Below, one piece after another: positions 14,712 through 22,948 of a DNA stretch of 64,000 nt. The stretch's first letter is position 1; each line of letters opens with the position of its first letter. The notes under the pieces were generated by a model. It did no database searches. It was given only the letters and a program-made list of their open reading frames with translations, and had not been told where the DNA came from. This DNA comes from UBA11540 sp045536425 (GTDB lineage: Bacteria > Bacillota > Clostridia > Oscillospirales > Ruminococcaceae): contig JAZSNN010000015.1 of the NCBI GenBank assembly GCA_045536425.1, forward strand, positions 62,001 to 126,000, given 5' to 3'. Position numbers and translations under genes: made by a program.

Positions 14712-15459
14712 AAAAAAAGTTTGCTACGTCTTCGCGCGGAATCTGCTCAGAACGATTAGTTTGCATCTGAAGTATTATGTTGGGTTTCTGCTTTTTATCC
14801 TCAGGAATATATGCGCTGAGCTTAGATTTTGCAATCTCTATAGAATTGTTGAGGGTATCAAGCTGAATTTCGATTGTAGTCATTGTGGTGTGAAGGCTTG
14901 ACTTTAGGTCGGAAATATTCTTCTTGAGTTCGTCGAGATCATTGTCAAAGGTTTCAGCTGCGGTCTTGGTATCAAGGTCAAGAGATTCCGCTTTGTTTTT
15001 AGCCTTGTCAATAATAGTGCCAGCGTTCTTCTCAGCTTCGAGCATAACATTGCCGATGCGGGTAGCAACTTCGTCGTACTTTTTGCTTTTTTCTTCGAGC
15101 TCAATAGCAGCATTGCGCAGACGTTTTTTCTCCGCGAGTTCCATTTCAAACTCACGGTTCTTTCTGTCTATAATATCATTTTTCTGACGGATTATATCAT
15201 TTAGTTCGCTGACTTTGCCTGTAAGCTGGTCAATGACGTTTTTTTCATCCTCGATGCGCTTTTCGAGAAGCTGCATTTTTGTTTCAAACTCATCAAGCTG
15301 GTTTCTGAGAGACTGCCTTTCTTCAGAAAGCGCATTAACTCTATTATTAAGATTTTGCTCCGCTTCCATAGCAGTTCTGTTAGTGGCATCGATATAGTCG
15401 AGTACGTCCTTTTTATCAAATCCAAAGAGTTGATTTTTAAAGATGCGCTCGTTTTCCAT
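14710..15459 (-). CDS. DivIVA-domain coiled-coil protein (apparent C-terminal frameshift)
   Basis: 249 aa from ATG 15459; an in-frame GTG at 15468 is an alternative start. The N terminus FKNQLFGFDKKDVLDYID matches the DivIVA membrane-binding motif (GFDKKDV). Long heptad coiled coil fills about 25-130, followed by helical segments. DivIVA/GpsB-type proteins sit at negatively curved membrane and recruit division or wall-synthesis factors; which one this is cannot be said. The frame ends at a UGA right after TTTTTTT, while the next frame continues 50 codons to the following gene. The call is a full-length protein with an indel or frameshift, or a recently truncated one. Confidence 0.8.
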   Translation of the reverse strand: MENERIFKNQLFGFDKKDVLDYIDATNRTAMEAEQNLNNRVNALSEERQSLRNQLDEFETKMQLLEKRIEDEKNVIDQLTGKVSELNDIIRQKNDIIDRKNREFEMELAEKKRLRNAAIELEEKSKKYDEVATRIGNVMLEAEKNAGTIIDKAKNKAESLDLDTKTAAETFDNDLDELKKNISDLKSSLHTTMTTIEIQLDTLNNSIEIAKSKLSAYIPEDKKQKPNIILQMQTNRSEQIPREDVANFF

Positions 15460-15494
15460 ATGTTTCACCGTCTTTCAAAAATCTATATAGATAT

Positions 15495-15523
15495 ATATTA
15501 ACATTATTCTTCAGTAAAAACAA
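15495..15523 (-). promoter_or_regulatory. Promoter of the DivIVA-domain gene
   Basis: On the minus strand -35 TTGTTT (15523-15518), 17-bp spacer, -10 TAATAT (15500-15495). Confidence 0.6.
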
Positions 15524-15550
15524 GCGTTTTATCAGTTTTTTGTAAAATAA

Positions 15551-16816
15551 TCAAAGATTTATGATGTTATTGTCCAACATAGTCTGCAGAGAGTACATAA
15601 CGCCGACCTTTGCGCTGTAATAGGTGAGCCCTCCTTGCATCCAAACGGCAAAAGGATCGCGCAATGGTGCATCGGCAGAAAGCTCGATAGACGCTCCCAT
15701 ATTAAATGCTCCTGCTGCCATTATAACTTGACTGTCATATCCAGGCATATCCCACGCTTCTGGTGCAACAAAAGAGTCTACAGGGGAGCCTTTTTGTATT
15801 CCTTGACAAAAAGCAACAAGTGCTTCGGGTGTGTTGAGCTTTATCGATTGGATGATGTCAGTTCTGAATTCGTCAAACTTTGGTGTAACATCATATCCAA
15901 TTGATTCAAACATTTTTGCGGCAAGAACAGCGGTTTTTAGAGCCTCGCCAACAACAACGGGGGCAAAAAACAGTCCCATAAGCATATTTTTTGTCTGTCC
16001 GAGCGAGCATCCGACTTCCTTACCCATTCCGGGAGAGGTGAGTCGATATGCACATTTTTCAACGAGCTCTGCCTTTCCGGCAATATAACCACCTGTTACT
16101 GCTATTCCACCGCCAGCATTTTTGATTAGAGATCCTACTATAAGATCTGCACCAACCTGTGTGGGTTCGAGCTTCTCACAAAATTCGCCATAACAGTTAT
16201 CTACAACTATGTACGCATTCGGGTTTGATGCCTTTACTCTTTCAGCCAAAATCTTGATTTTGTCTATCGTTAGGCTAGGACGCAGAGAATAACCTCTCGA
16301 ACGCTGAACGTATATGATTTTGCAGTTTCTTGCCTTTTTCTCTATCTCATCGAGGTCTAGCTCGCCGTTAGCAAGGAGATCTACCTGATCGTATAAAACC
16401 CCAAAATCTTTTAGCGAACCGCTTTCCGAGCCTCTGAGACCAATAACCTCTTCCATTGTATCATAGGGTCTTCCTGTAACGGAAACCATAGTATCTCCGG
16501 GACGTAAAATACCGAACAGAGCAACTGTAAGCGCGTGCGTTCCGGAAACAAAATTATGACGCACCAAAGCATCTTCTGCACCAAAAACCTCTGCAAAAAC
16601 AGCGTCGGTTGTGTCACGTCCGCGATCACCATAGCCGTATCCGCTTGTGGGCACGAAATGTGATTCGCTGATACCGTTATTTATAAAGGCAGCAAGAACT
16701 TTTTGCTGATTGTATTCTCTTACCTCTTCAATACGTTCAAAAACAGCCTTGCAGTCTGCTTCTGCCTTGTTTGCGAGTTGTTTTACCGTTTCGGAAATAT
16801 CGTTAAAAAAAGCCAT
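15551..16816 (-). CDS. PLP-dependent methionine gamma-lyase-like protein (aluminium-resistance family)
   Basis: 421-aa fold-type I PLP enzyme. The start is ATG 16816 with AAAGGA; the longer frame is rejected. Family features are TSGYGYGDRGRDTTDAVFAE near residue 55, VSGTHALTVALFG, VDNCYGEFCE with the PLP Asp, and the likely PLP lysine in GSLIKNAGGG. This is the family (Met_gamma_lyase, PF06838) often annotated as aluminium resistance protein or cystathionine beta-lyase-like. The true substrate is uncertain. It follows the GNAT gene with 11 nt between stop and ATG. Confidence 0.88.
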   Translation of the reverse strand: MAFFNDISETVKQLANKAEADCKAVFERIEEVREYNQQKVLAAFINNGISESHFVPTSGYGYGDRGRDTTDAVFAEVFGAEDALVRHNFVSGTHALTVALFGILRPGDTMVSVTGRPYDTMEEVIGLRGSESGSLKDFGVLYDQVDLLANGELDLDEIEKKARNCKIIYVQRSRGYSLRPSLTIDKIKILAERVKASNPNAYIVVDNCYGEFCEKLEPTQVGADLIVGSLIKNAGGGIAVTGGYIAGKAELVEKCAYRLTSPGMGKEVGCSLGQTKNMLMGLFFAPVVVGEALKTAVLAAKMFESIGYDVTPKFDEFRTDIIQSIKLNTPEALVAFCQGIQKGSPVDSFVAPEAWDMPGYDSQVIMAAGAFNMGASIELSADAPLRDPFAVWMQGGLTYYSAKVGVMYSLQTMLDNNIINL

Positions 16817-16827
16817 TGTTTTTCCTT

Positions 16828-17613
16828 TCAAGCGCGGGTGAGTTGAGCCCATTCACTATGTTTTTTAAAACCTATTTTTTTATAAAATTGTGACAGTTCT
16901 TCTTTGTCAGCAAAAATATAGACATTTGAATCTGTAAATTGGTTTGTGACCAACTGGAGAAGGAAAGACGCAAAACCTCTGTTTCTGTAGTCCTTATGTG
17001 TGGCAAGAGAGCCAAGTACAACACTGCTGTCAAATTTACACATTACCTCAAGGGCAGATACGAGAACACCGTCACACTCTATGCCATAGAGGAAGCTTTC
17101 ACCGTGACGCAAACGATAATTCATATCATAATTGAAGCTCGAAAACTCCAAATTGCTAAACTTTTCAGGGAAATTATCTTTGAAAAGGCAAAAAACGTCA
17201 TAAAGCTTTATCTCTTTACACAATTCCCCAGAAATACCGTCGGTATTAAAACAATTATTTGCATATAAAATCTCTCCAAATAAGAGTTTATGATGAGTTG
17301 TGATTTTAGTATAAAGGCTTTTGACTTTACACATATTGAAGTTTACAAAGCTAAAATCACACCAAAAATCAACAAAATGTGCAACTTCTTCGCTGATTTC
17401 ATCGCTTTCTGCACAGAGGGTAAAGGTGTCGTTTGCAAAACTGAGATTACCGCAAAGCTCTTCCTTGGAATTGTATATGTTCCAAAACATCCCCTGATTA
17501 TCTAAAGAGTAAATTCGAAACAAATATGAGTTTATTGCGCCATACACATTGTCGAATCGACAAGCTTTTAGGTAATCTTTTTCTGCATTTTTATTATCTA
17601 CAAAGCGTATCAT
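16828..17613 (-). CDS. GNAT-family N-acetyltransferase
   Basis: 261-aa protein with a C-terminal GNAT fold. The acetyl-CoA motif A is visible as LATHKDYRNRGFASFLLQLV (about 203-222), followed by YIFADKEELSQFYKKIGFKK. The N-terminal 140 residues are not recognisable and may be a degenerate GNAT half. The start codon overlaps the stop of the M42 peptidase gene (ATGA), so translation is coupled. The substrate is unknown. Confidence 0.85.
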   Translation of the reverse strand: MIRFVDNKNAEKDYLKACRFDNVYGAINSYLFRIYSLDNQGMFWNIYNSKEELCGNLSFANDTFTLCAESDEISEEVAHFVDFWCDFSFVNFNMCKVKSLYTKITTHHKLLFGEILYANNCFNTDGISGELCKEIKLYDVFCLFKDNFPEKFSNLEFSSFNYDMNYRLRHGESFLYGIECDGVLVSALEVMCKFDSSVVLGSLATHKDYRNRGFASFLLQLVTNQFTDSNVYIFADKEELSQFYKKIGFKKHSEWAQLTRA

Positions 17614-18629
17614 TGTTTTTGTATTTCTTCTGCTAGCTTAATTGCTAATTCAAGGGTAGACGAAATATCAGACTTATCTAAAACGCAGCTCGAGCTGTGG
17701 AGATAACGGCAAGGCATAGACATAGATACAGTTCTAACACCTGAACGTGATTTGTGAACGACCTGAGAATCGTTTCCACCCGCAACCTTTGTTTTAGGCT
17801 GTGCTTTTATTCCGTTGTTTTCTGCAATTTTCAAGGTTAAAGCATACAGTTCTCGATCATAAACAGTGCCTCGGTCCATAAATGAGATAACAGGTCCACT
17901 TTTGAGTCTGCAAACCACATCGTCTTTGTCAACACCTGCGATGTCGGCTGCGGTTGTTGCTTCGAGAACGATGGCAAAATTGGGATTTACACTAAAGGTT
18001 GCAACGGTTGCACCTCGAGCCCCGACTTCTTCTTGTGTTGTGAAGACAAAATATGTGTCATATAGAAGCTTTGACTGTATCGTTTTTATCATTACAGCGC
18101 ATCCTGCGCGGTCGTCGAGGGCTTTTCCTTTTATAAATCCGTCTCCAAATTCAACAAATTCCGAGTCAAAGGTTGCTCTGTCACCGATAGAAACAAATTT
18201 TTCTGCCTCTTCTTTGCTTTTTGCGCCAATATCTATATACAAACTGTCTGTTTCGGGGAACTTTGTTTCCTGTTCTTTTTTGAGAAAATGTACGGGTTTA
18301 GAGCCGATAACGCCATATATCTGCTTTTCACCAACAACTACGCGCTTTCCAAACAGTGCTCCGCCACAAATGCCACCGACATTTGCAAACTTGAGATATC
18401 CTTTATCGGTTATATTGGTGATTATAAAGCCAACTTCGTCCATATGGGCACATACCATAACGGTGTGATTGGCGGGATTTAATCCTTTTTTGAAGGCTAT
18501 TAGGTTTCCAAGAGCGTCTGTTTTGTATTCACAATAATCTTTAATTTCATCTATTATAACAGAAGCAATTTTGCCTTCGTCTCCCGAAACTCCGTTTGCG
18601 CAGGAGAGTTTTTTGATGAGTTCTATCAT
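17610..18629 (-). CDS. M42-family metallopeptidase (glutamyl aminopeptidase type)
   Basis: 339-aa cytosolic aminopeptidase of the M42 family, usually a large tetrahedral oligomer with two metal ions. Motifs in order are CAHMDEVGF (metal His/Asp), KALDDRAGCAV (bridging Asp), TQEEVGARGA (catalytic and metal Glu), and the C-terminal PCRYLHSSSCV metal His. It overlaps the upstream M42 paralogue by 1 nt and the GNAT gene by 4 nt. The tandem paralogues may form mixed complexes or differ in specificity; that is inference. Confidence 0.93.
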   Translation of the reverse strand: MIELIKKLSCANGVSGDEGKIASVIIDEIKDYCEYKTDALGNLIAFKKGLNPANHTVMVCAHMDEVGFIITNITDKGYLKFANVGGICGGALFGKRVVVGEKQIYGVIGSKPVHFLKKEQETKFPETDSLYIDIGAKSKEEAEKFVSIGDRATFDSEFVEFGDGFIKGKALDDRAGCAVMIKTIQSKLLYDTYFVFTTQEEVGARGATVATFSVNPNFAIVLEATTAADIAGVDKDDVVCRLKSGPVISFMDRGTVYDRELYALTLKIAENNGIKAQPKTKVAGGNDSQVVHKSRSGVRTVSMSMPCRYLHSSSCVLDKSDISSTLELAIKLAEEIQKQ

Positions 18630-19645
18630 TATTTTGATGCCTCCTCACATACGTATTCGCAGATGAGTTTTGCTACTGCTTCAACATCGTTTACATCAAG
18701 TGTTTCAACAGGCATATGCATATATTTGAGTGGGATTGAAACGATTGCGGTTTTTACACCACACCCGCTGACCGTTATATCATCTGCATTTGTGCTAGTT
18801 TTACCGCCACAAACTTCAAGAGTATACGGTATGTTCTTTTCTTTTGCTGTTTTTATTAGTCCGTTTGACATTTCGCCAGATAGACAAGGAGAAATGCAAA
18901 TCATAGCTCCTGAGCCAAGGTCTGAGCACTTATTGGGGTCGCAATCGGGAGAAGTGCCAAAAGAAACGTCAACAGCAATTGCGTGGGTAGGATTTACAGC
19001 ATAGCTAGAAACTGCAGCGCCTTGTCCTCCTGTTTCTTCACGAGTGCTCAAAACAACAGAAAGTCCGCAATCAGCGTTTCTTTCTCTTATCATCTTTGCC
19101 GCTTTTATGACAGCCGCACATCCGCATCTGTCATCCATAAAGCTGCCCGTCATAGTGGTTCCGATGAGGTCGGCAGGGGAGAGATCAAGAGTGATTCTGT
19201 CGCCTGCTTTTACCAGTTTTTGAGCTTCTTCTTTTGTATATCCAATATCGATATAAATTTTATCAATTTCAGGAACAGATTCATCTTTCTGTAGGTGCGG
19301 AGGGGTACTGCAAACAAATCCTATAAGCTTTTTTTCGCCCCAAACGTTAACTTGTGCCGTAGGAAGAGTTCTTCTATCAATACCACCAACAGAATCAACG
19401 TGGATAAATCCTTTGTCGTCGATATATCTGACTATCATACCGATAGAGTCAATATGAGCATCAAGCAGAAAATGTTTTTTATTCTCTTTAGGCTCTATTA
19501 CAGTCGCAATAACATCTCCCAAAGGACTTGTTTTTATAGTGGCAATGTCCTTTAAAAATGATATTGCTACATCGGTTGCATTTTTTTCGGCGCCCGAAAC
19601 TCCGTTTGCAACGGTGAGGGCTTTAATCATATTTTTTATATCCAT
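18629..19645 (-). CDS. M42-family metallopeptidase (paralogue)
   Basis: 338-aa M42 peptidase related to the next gene downstream. Metal and catalytic motifs are DAHIDSIGM, GSFMDDRCGCAAV, STREETGGQGA and LKYMHMPVE. The start is an ATG, 9 nt after murD. All expected ligands are present, so it should be active. Its stop overlaps the start of the following M42 gene by 1 nt. Confidence 0.93.
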   Translation of the reverse strand: MDIKNMIKALTVANGVSGAEKNATDVAISFLKDIATIKTSPLGDVIATVIEPKENKKHFLLDAHIDSIGMIVRYIDDKGFIHVDSVGGIDRRTLPTAQVNVWGEKKLIGFVCSTPPHLQKDESVPEIDKIYIDIGYTKEEAQKLVKAGDRITLDLSPADLIGTTMTGSFMDDRCGCAAVIKAAKMIRERNADCGLSVVLSTREETGGQGAAVSSYAVNPTHAIAVDVSFGTSPDCDPNKCSDLGSGAMICISPCLSGEMSNGLIKTAKEKNIPYTLEVCGGKTSTNADDITVSGCGVKTAIVSIPLKYMHMPVETLDVNDVEAVAKLICEYVCEEASK

Positions 19646-19654
19646 TTTTTCACC

Positions 19655-21043
19655 TCAAAGTTCTTTTACTAGTCTTTTGAAATGCTTTCCGCGTTCCTCA
19701 AAGTTTGGATAACAATCAAAGCTTGCGCAGGCAGGGGACAGGGAAACGATGTCTCCGGCTTGTGCTATGTTTTTCGCGGTTTTAATTGCTTCTGGAATGT
19801 CGGAGACTCTAATAATTTCCGGATAGCCGCTATACTCAGGAGCTGAAGTGACCGCATCCTCGATTTTTTGGGCTGTAGCACCGCACAAAACAAGCTTTTT
19901 TACATATTTTAAAATGTACGGAACAAGCGGTTCAAAGGGTATTTTTTTGTCGTATCCGCCCGCGATAAGAACAATGGGTTTTCCAAAAGAAACAAGTCCA
20001 GCAATAGCTCTGGTCGGGCTTGTAGCAATAGAGTCGTTGTACCATTTTACACCGTCAAGCTCGCGTACAAATTCAATTCGGTGCTCAACTCCGCCAAAAT
20101 TCTTAGCGACGTCATACATAGTTTCAGGACTAACAAAATCGCATACTGCGGCAATAGCGGCAAGGAAGTTTTCAACATTGTGCATACCTGGAATTCGAAT
20201 GTCATTTTTGTTGAAAAGCTCGGTGGCTACATCGCCAAAATTCAATACTAGATTGCCGTTTTCATCGAGATATGTTCCTTTATCAACCTTTGTAGTGCGG
20301 CTGAAACACAGTGTTTTTCCACGCACAAGCGAAGAAAAACTGTTGGTAATTTCGTTATCTACATTGAGAACGGTCTTTGAAAATGCATTTTGGTGAAGGA
20401 TGATGTTCTTTTTGGCATCAATGTATTCCTGCATATCCCTGTGCATATCAAGATGATTTGGTGCAAGGTTTGTTACGACGGCTACATCGGGAGATTTTCT
20501 CATAGAAATCAGCTGAAAACTCGACAGTTCTACAACCGCAAAATCTTCAGGTTTTATAGTTTCGATTATTGGAAGCAAAGCTCTTCCAATATTTCCACCA
20601 AGATGAACAGTATATCCTTGTTTTTTTAGCATTTCTGCTATTAAAGTTGTTGTTGTTGTCTTTCCGTCGCTTCCTGTTACAGCAATGGTTTTGCAAGGAC
20701 AGAGGTCAAAAAAGACCTCCATTTCGCTTGTAACAACACAGCCTTTATCGATAGCCTTCACTAGCTCCGGAGTATAAAATTTCATTCCGGGAGTGCGGAA
20801 AATAACATCATAGTCACAGATGTTTTCTAGGTAGTTTTCACCTAGTTCAAATTTAAGTTTTGTCGTATCAAATCCGACTAATTTTTCTTCTAACTGCGAC
20901 ATTTCACGTTTATCGCATACTGTTACGTCGAGATTTTTATCTACAAAAAGCTTTGCTAGGTCGATATGACTCACGCCAAAGCCGATGAGAGCTATTTTTT
21001 TGTTTTTTAGCGAATCAAAAAACATTTCAGCAGAATTTCTCAT
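19655..21043 (-). CDS. murD: UDP-N-acetylmuramoyl-L-alanine--D-glutamate ligase MurD
   Basis: Adds D-Glu to UDP-MurNAc-L-Ala in peptidoglycan synthesis. The start is ATG 21043 with GAAAGGA, giving 462 aa; the 52-residue upstream extension lies in the promoter and is rejected. Motifs are the N-terminal Rossmann IGFGVSHIDLA, P-loop TGSDGKTTTTTL, FAVVELSSFQL, NLAPNHLDMH, HNVENFLAA and the domain-3 YNDSIATSPTRAIAGL. It has its own promoter and stands alone, not in a dcw cluster. Confidence 0.97.
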   Translation of the reverse strand: MRNSAEMFFDSLKNKKIALIGFGVSHIDLAKLFVDKNLDVTVCDKREMSQLEEKLVGFDTTKLKFELGENYLENICDYDVIFRTPGMKFYTPELVKAIDKGCVVTSEMEVFFDLCPCKTIAVTGSDGKTTTTTLIAEMLKKQGYTVHLGGNIGRALLPIIETIKPEDFAVVELSSFQLISMRKSPDVAVVTNLAPNHLDMHRDMQEYIDAKKNIILHQNAFSKTVLNVDNEITNSFSSLVRGKTLCFSRTTKVDKGTYLDENGNLVLNFGDVATELFNKNDIRIPGMHNVENFLAAIAAVCDFVSPETMYDVAKNFGGVEHRIEFVRELDGVKWYNDSIATSPTRAIAGLVSFGKPIVLIAGGYDKKIPFEPLVPYILKYVKKLVLCGATAQKIEDAVTSAPEYSGYPEIIRVSDIPEAIKTAKNIAQAGDIVSLSPACASFDCYPNFEERGKHFKRLVKEL

Positions 21044-21077
21044 AGCGTCGTTCCTTTCAAAAATATTCCAATATATT

Positions 21078-21106
21078 ATTATACTTTTTATTCTGATAAT
21101 AATCAA
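21078..21106 (-). promoter_or_regulatory. Promoter of murD
   Basis: On the minus strand -35 TTGATT (21106-21101), 17-bp spacer, -10 TATAAT (21083-21078), about 35 nt before the murD ATG. Confidence 0.78.
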
Positions 21107-21134
21107 TATAATAAATAGGGGAGACCCTAGCGGT

Positions 21135-22142
21135 TTAATCGGCGTTTTTATCGTTTTTCTTTGGATGAAATTTTGCAAGTGGATTATTATCCATAGCATT
21201 TTTAGCCTGAGCGTTTGAAACGTGCGTATAAATCTGCGTAGTAGCCAAGTTTTCGTGACCTAAAATTTCTTGCAAAGTTCTAACGTCGACATCACCGTGT
21301 TGATACATGAGAGTTGCCGCAGTGTGTCTTAGCTTGTGCGTCGAAAATCCCATATTATCGAGATCGGCGTTTTTCAGCCACTTTTCAACTATAAGCTGAA
21401 CGCTGCGCTTGTTGATTCTAGTATAATTTCTTGATATAAACAGCGCTCGTTTATCTTTTATACGTGCAAACGCTTCGGGATCAGCACGTTTTGAGTTTAT
21501 GTATCGCTCCAAAGCCTCTGTGCAAGCAGAATTTAGGTAGATCTGACGCTGTTTGTTTCCTTTACCTGTGACTACCAAACGGTCGCCTTTGATATCACTT
21601 TCGTTGATTCCTACGACCTCTGATAAACGCAGACCGCAGTTTAAAAAAAGTGTTATTATGCAATAATCTCTTTCTTTATATTTTCCGTCAATTCCTTGTA
21701 AAAGCTCCATAGATTGCTCTAAGGTCAGATATTTTACAACGCGCTTTGGTTTGTTTGGGTTGTCGATTTCGAGCATAGGGTTGTAGTCGAAAAGGTGAAT
21801 TTTCTGTGTCAGATACTTGTAAAAGACTCTGAGCGAAGAAACCTTTCGTGAACGTGCCATTGATTGATTGTCGTGATCGTTAGTAATAAAATACAGATAT
21901 TCGTAAATGTCAGCGACAGAAACAGAACCAATTAAATTCGCATCGATGTCATTAATAGTAATATTATCAAATTCAATTTCGTTAGAAATATTTTTTTTGC
22001 GTCGCTTAATGAAACGAAGAAACAATCTTAAATCATAATAATATGATAATACAGTATTTGGTGAACGATTTAATATAGTTTCCATATAAAACAGAAAATC
22101 GCGCAAAACCTGTGGACAATCGTCTAAAATACGTATATCCAT
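21135..22142 (-). CDS. Tyrosine recombinase XerC/XerD family
   Basis: 335-aa site-specific recombinase from ATG 22142 with GGGGAGGG upstream. The N-terminal SAM-like core-binding domain (about 1-120) is followed by the catalytic domain with Arg in CGLRLSEVVG, Lys in VTGKGNKQR, HKLRHTAA, GHENLATTQIYTHV and its nucleophilic Tyr. All catalytic residues are present. Family members resolve chromosome dimers at dif. No phage or integron genes are nearby, so a housekeeping Xer is more likely than an integrase. XerC and XerD cannot be distinguished here. Confidence 0.92.
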   Translation of the reverse strand: MDIRILDDCPQVLRDFLFYMETILNRSPNTVLSYYYDLRLFLRFIKRRKKNISNEIEFDNITINDIDANLIGSVSVADIYEYLYFITNDHDNQSMARSRKVSSLRVFYKYLTQKIHLFDYNPMLEIDNPNKPKRVVKYLTLEQSMELLQGIDGKYKERDYCIITLFLNCGLRLSEVVGINESDIKGDRLVVTGKGNKQRQIYLNSACTEALERYINSKRADPEAFARIKDKRALFISRNYTRINKRSVQLIVEKWLKNADLDNMGFSTHKLRHTAATLMYQHGDVDVRTLQEILGHENLATTQIYTHVSNAQAKNAMDNNPLAKFHPKKNDKNAD

Positions 22143-22158
22143 TAAAATCCCTCCCCTC

Positions 22159-22188
22159 AACTTCGCGAAATCTTTATTTCGCGAAGTT
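22159..22188 (-). repeat. 13-bp perfect hairpin upstream of the Xer gene
   Basis: AACTTCGCGAAAT (22159-22171) and ATTTCGCGAAGTT (22176-22188) flank a 4-nt loop. On the minus strand the stem is followed by GAGGGGAGGG (the Xer SD), not a U tract. It may affect processing or translation rather than termination. Confidence 0.55.
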
Positions 22189-22190
22189 GG

Positions 22191-22928
22191 CTATTTCTCC
22201 TCCAAAGGTAGAATTGAGCCTATATCATTTAGATTCCCTGCTCTTAATTCAAGGATATCTACGTTTCGGTGCTTTAGAAATTCCAAGATATCTTTGTAGG
22301 ATTTGTGGAATTTGAGTTCTCCGTTAACTGCAAGAACATTTTTGTCAATAAGTCCTGTGCAGCCGCCAAAAAATCCATAATTGTATCCGTTTAATTCTAC
22401 GCATCCTGAATCTATCTTTAATACGTCGAAATTATTTTTAAGAGCTTTGTAGATTGATTCGTCTTCTGTGATTAATGAATGTTCGTTTATTACACACGTA
22501 GAACATTTTGTATAACCCTGTGAAACGTTTATAAAGTTATAATCTGCAAGTTGCTCTTTTATTGTTCTGTCGATGTGCTCTATATTCCCTACGACAGTTT
22601 TGCCTATTATCAGGCAGTTGAGCCCCATATCGTGCGGATATTTTTCTGAGTAGTTGTTTTTTGCTTCTAGAACTGTAAAGCCGATATTTTCCAGCAATGA
22701 AACAAAAGGCAGATTTTTATCAATAACAATGCAGATATTTTCTTTTAAATGCAAGAAAAGCATATCAGGGTGATGCGCTACCGGTTCTGCCAGAAGGTCC
22801 GAAAATTGAGTTTTTATAGTGTTAATGCCCATTTTTTCGAGAGTAGCGCTTCCCTCTTTTTCGGTGTGAGAAATTAGTACGCTTTTAACCTTCTTTTTTG
22901 GTATTAACGGAGTCAAAATCGTTCCCAA
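22191..22928 (-). CDS. DUF6873-like protein (probable GME fold, function unknown)
   Basis: 245 aa, TTG start at 22928 with AGGTGG 8 nt upstream. I recognise a clostridial family annotated as DUF6873, thought to share the guanidino-modifying-enzyme fold of agmatine deiminase relatives. Matching features are AHHPDMLFL near residue 52, EKYPHDMGLNCLIIG, VSQGYTKCSTCVI, ITEDESIYKAL, YGFFGGCTG and the C-terminal DIGSILPL. No biochemical role is known to me. It follows the permease gene by 20 nt and precedes the Xer gene. Confidence in the family is moderate, since it rests on memory of motifs. Confidence 0.7.
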   Translation of the reverse strand: MGTILTPLIPKKKVKSVLISHTEKEGSATLEKMGINTIKTQFSDLLAEPVAHHPDMLFLHLKENICIVIDKNLPFVSLLENIGFTVLEAKNNYSEKYPHDMGLNCLIIGKTVVGNIEHIDRTIKEQLADYNFINVSQGYTKCSTCVINEHSLITEDESIYKALKNNFDVLKIDSGCVELNGYNYGFFGGCTGLIDKNVLAVNGELKFHKSYKDILEFLKHRNVDILELRAGNLNDIGSILPLEEK

Positions 22929-22948
22929 TTAACGTCACCACCTAGAAG

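Noticed and set aside
21135..22142. Xer gene as mark of an integrated element
   Set aside because: No att-like direct repeats, tRNA gene, phage genes or compositional break nearby; housekeeping Xer is simpler.
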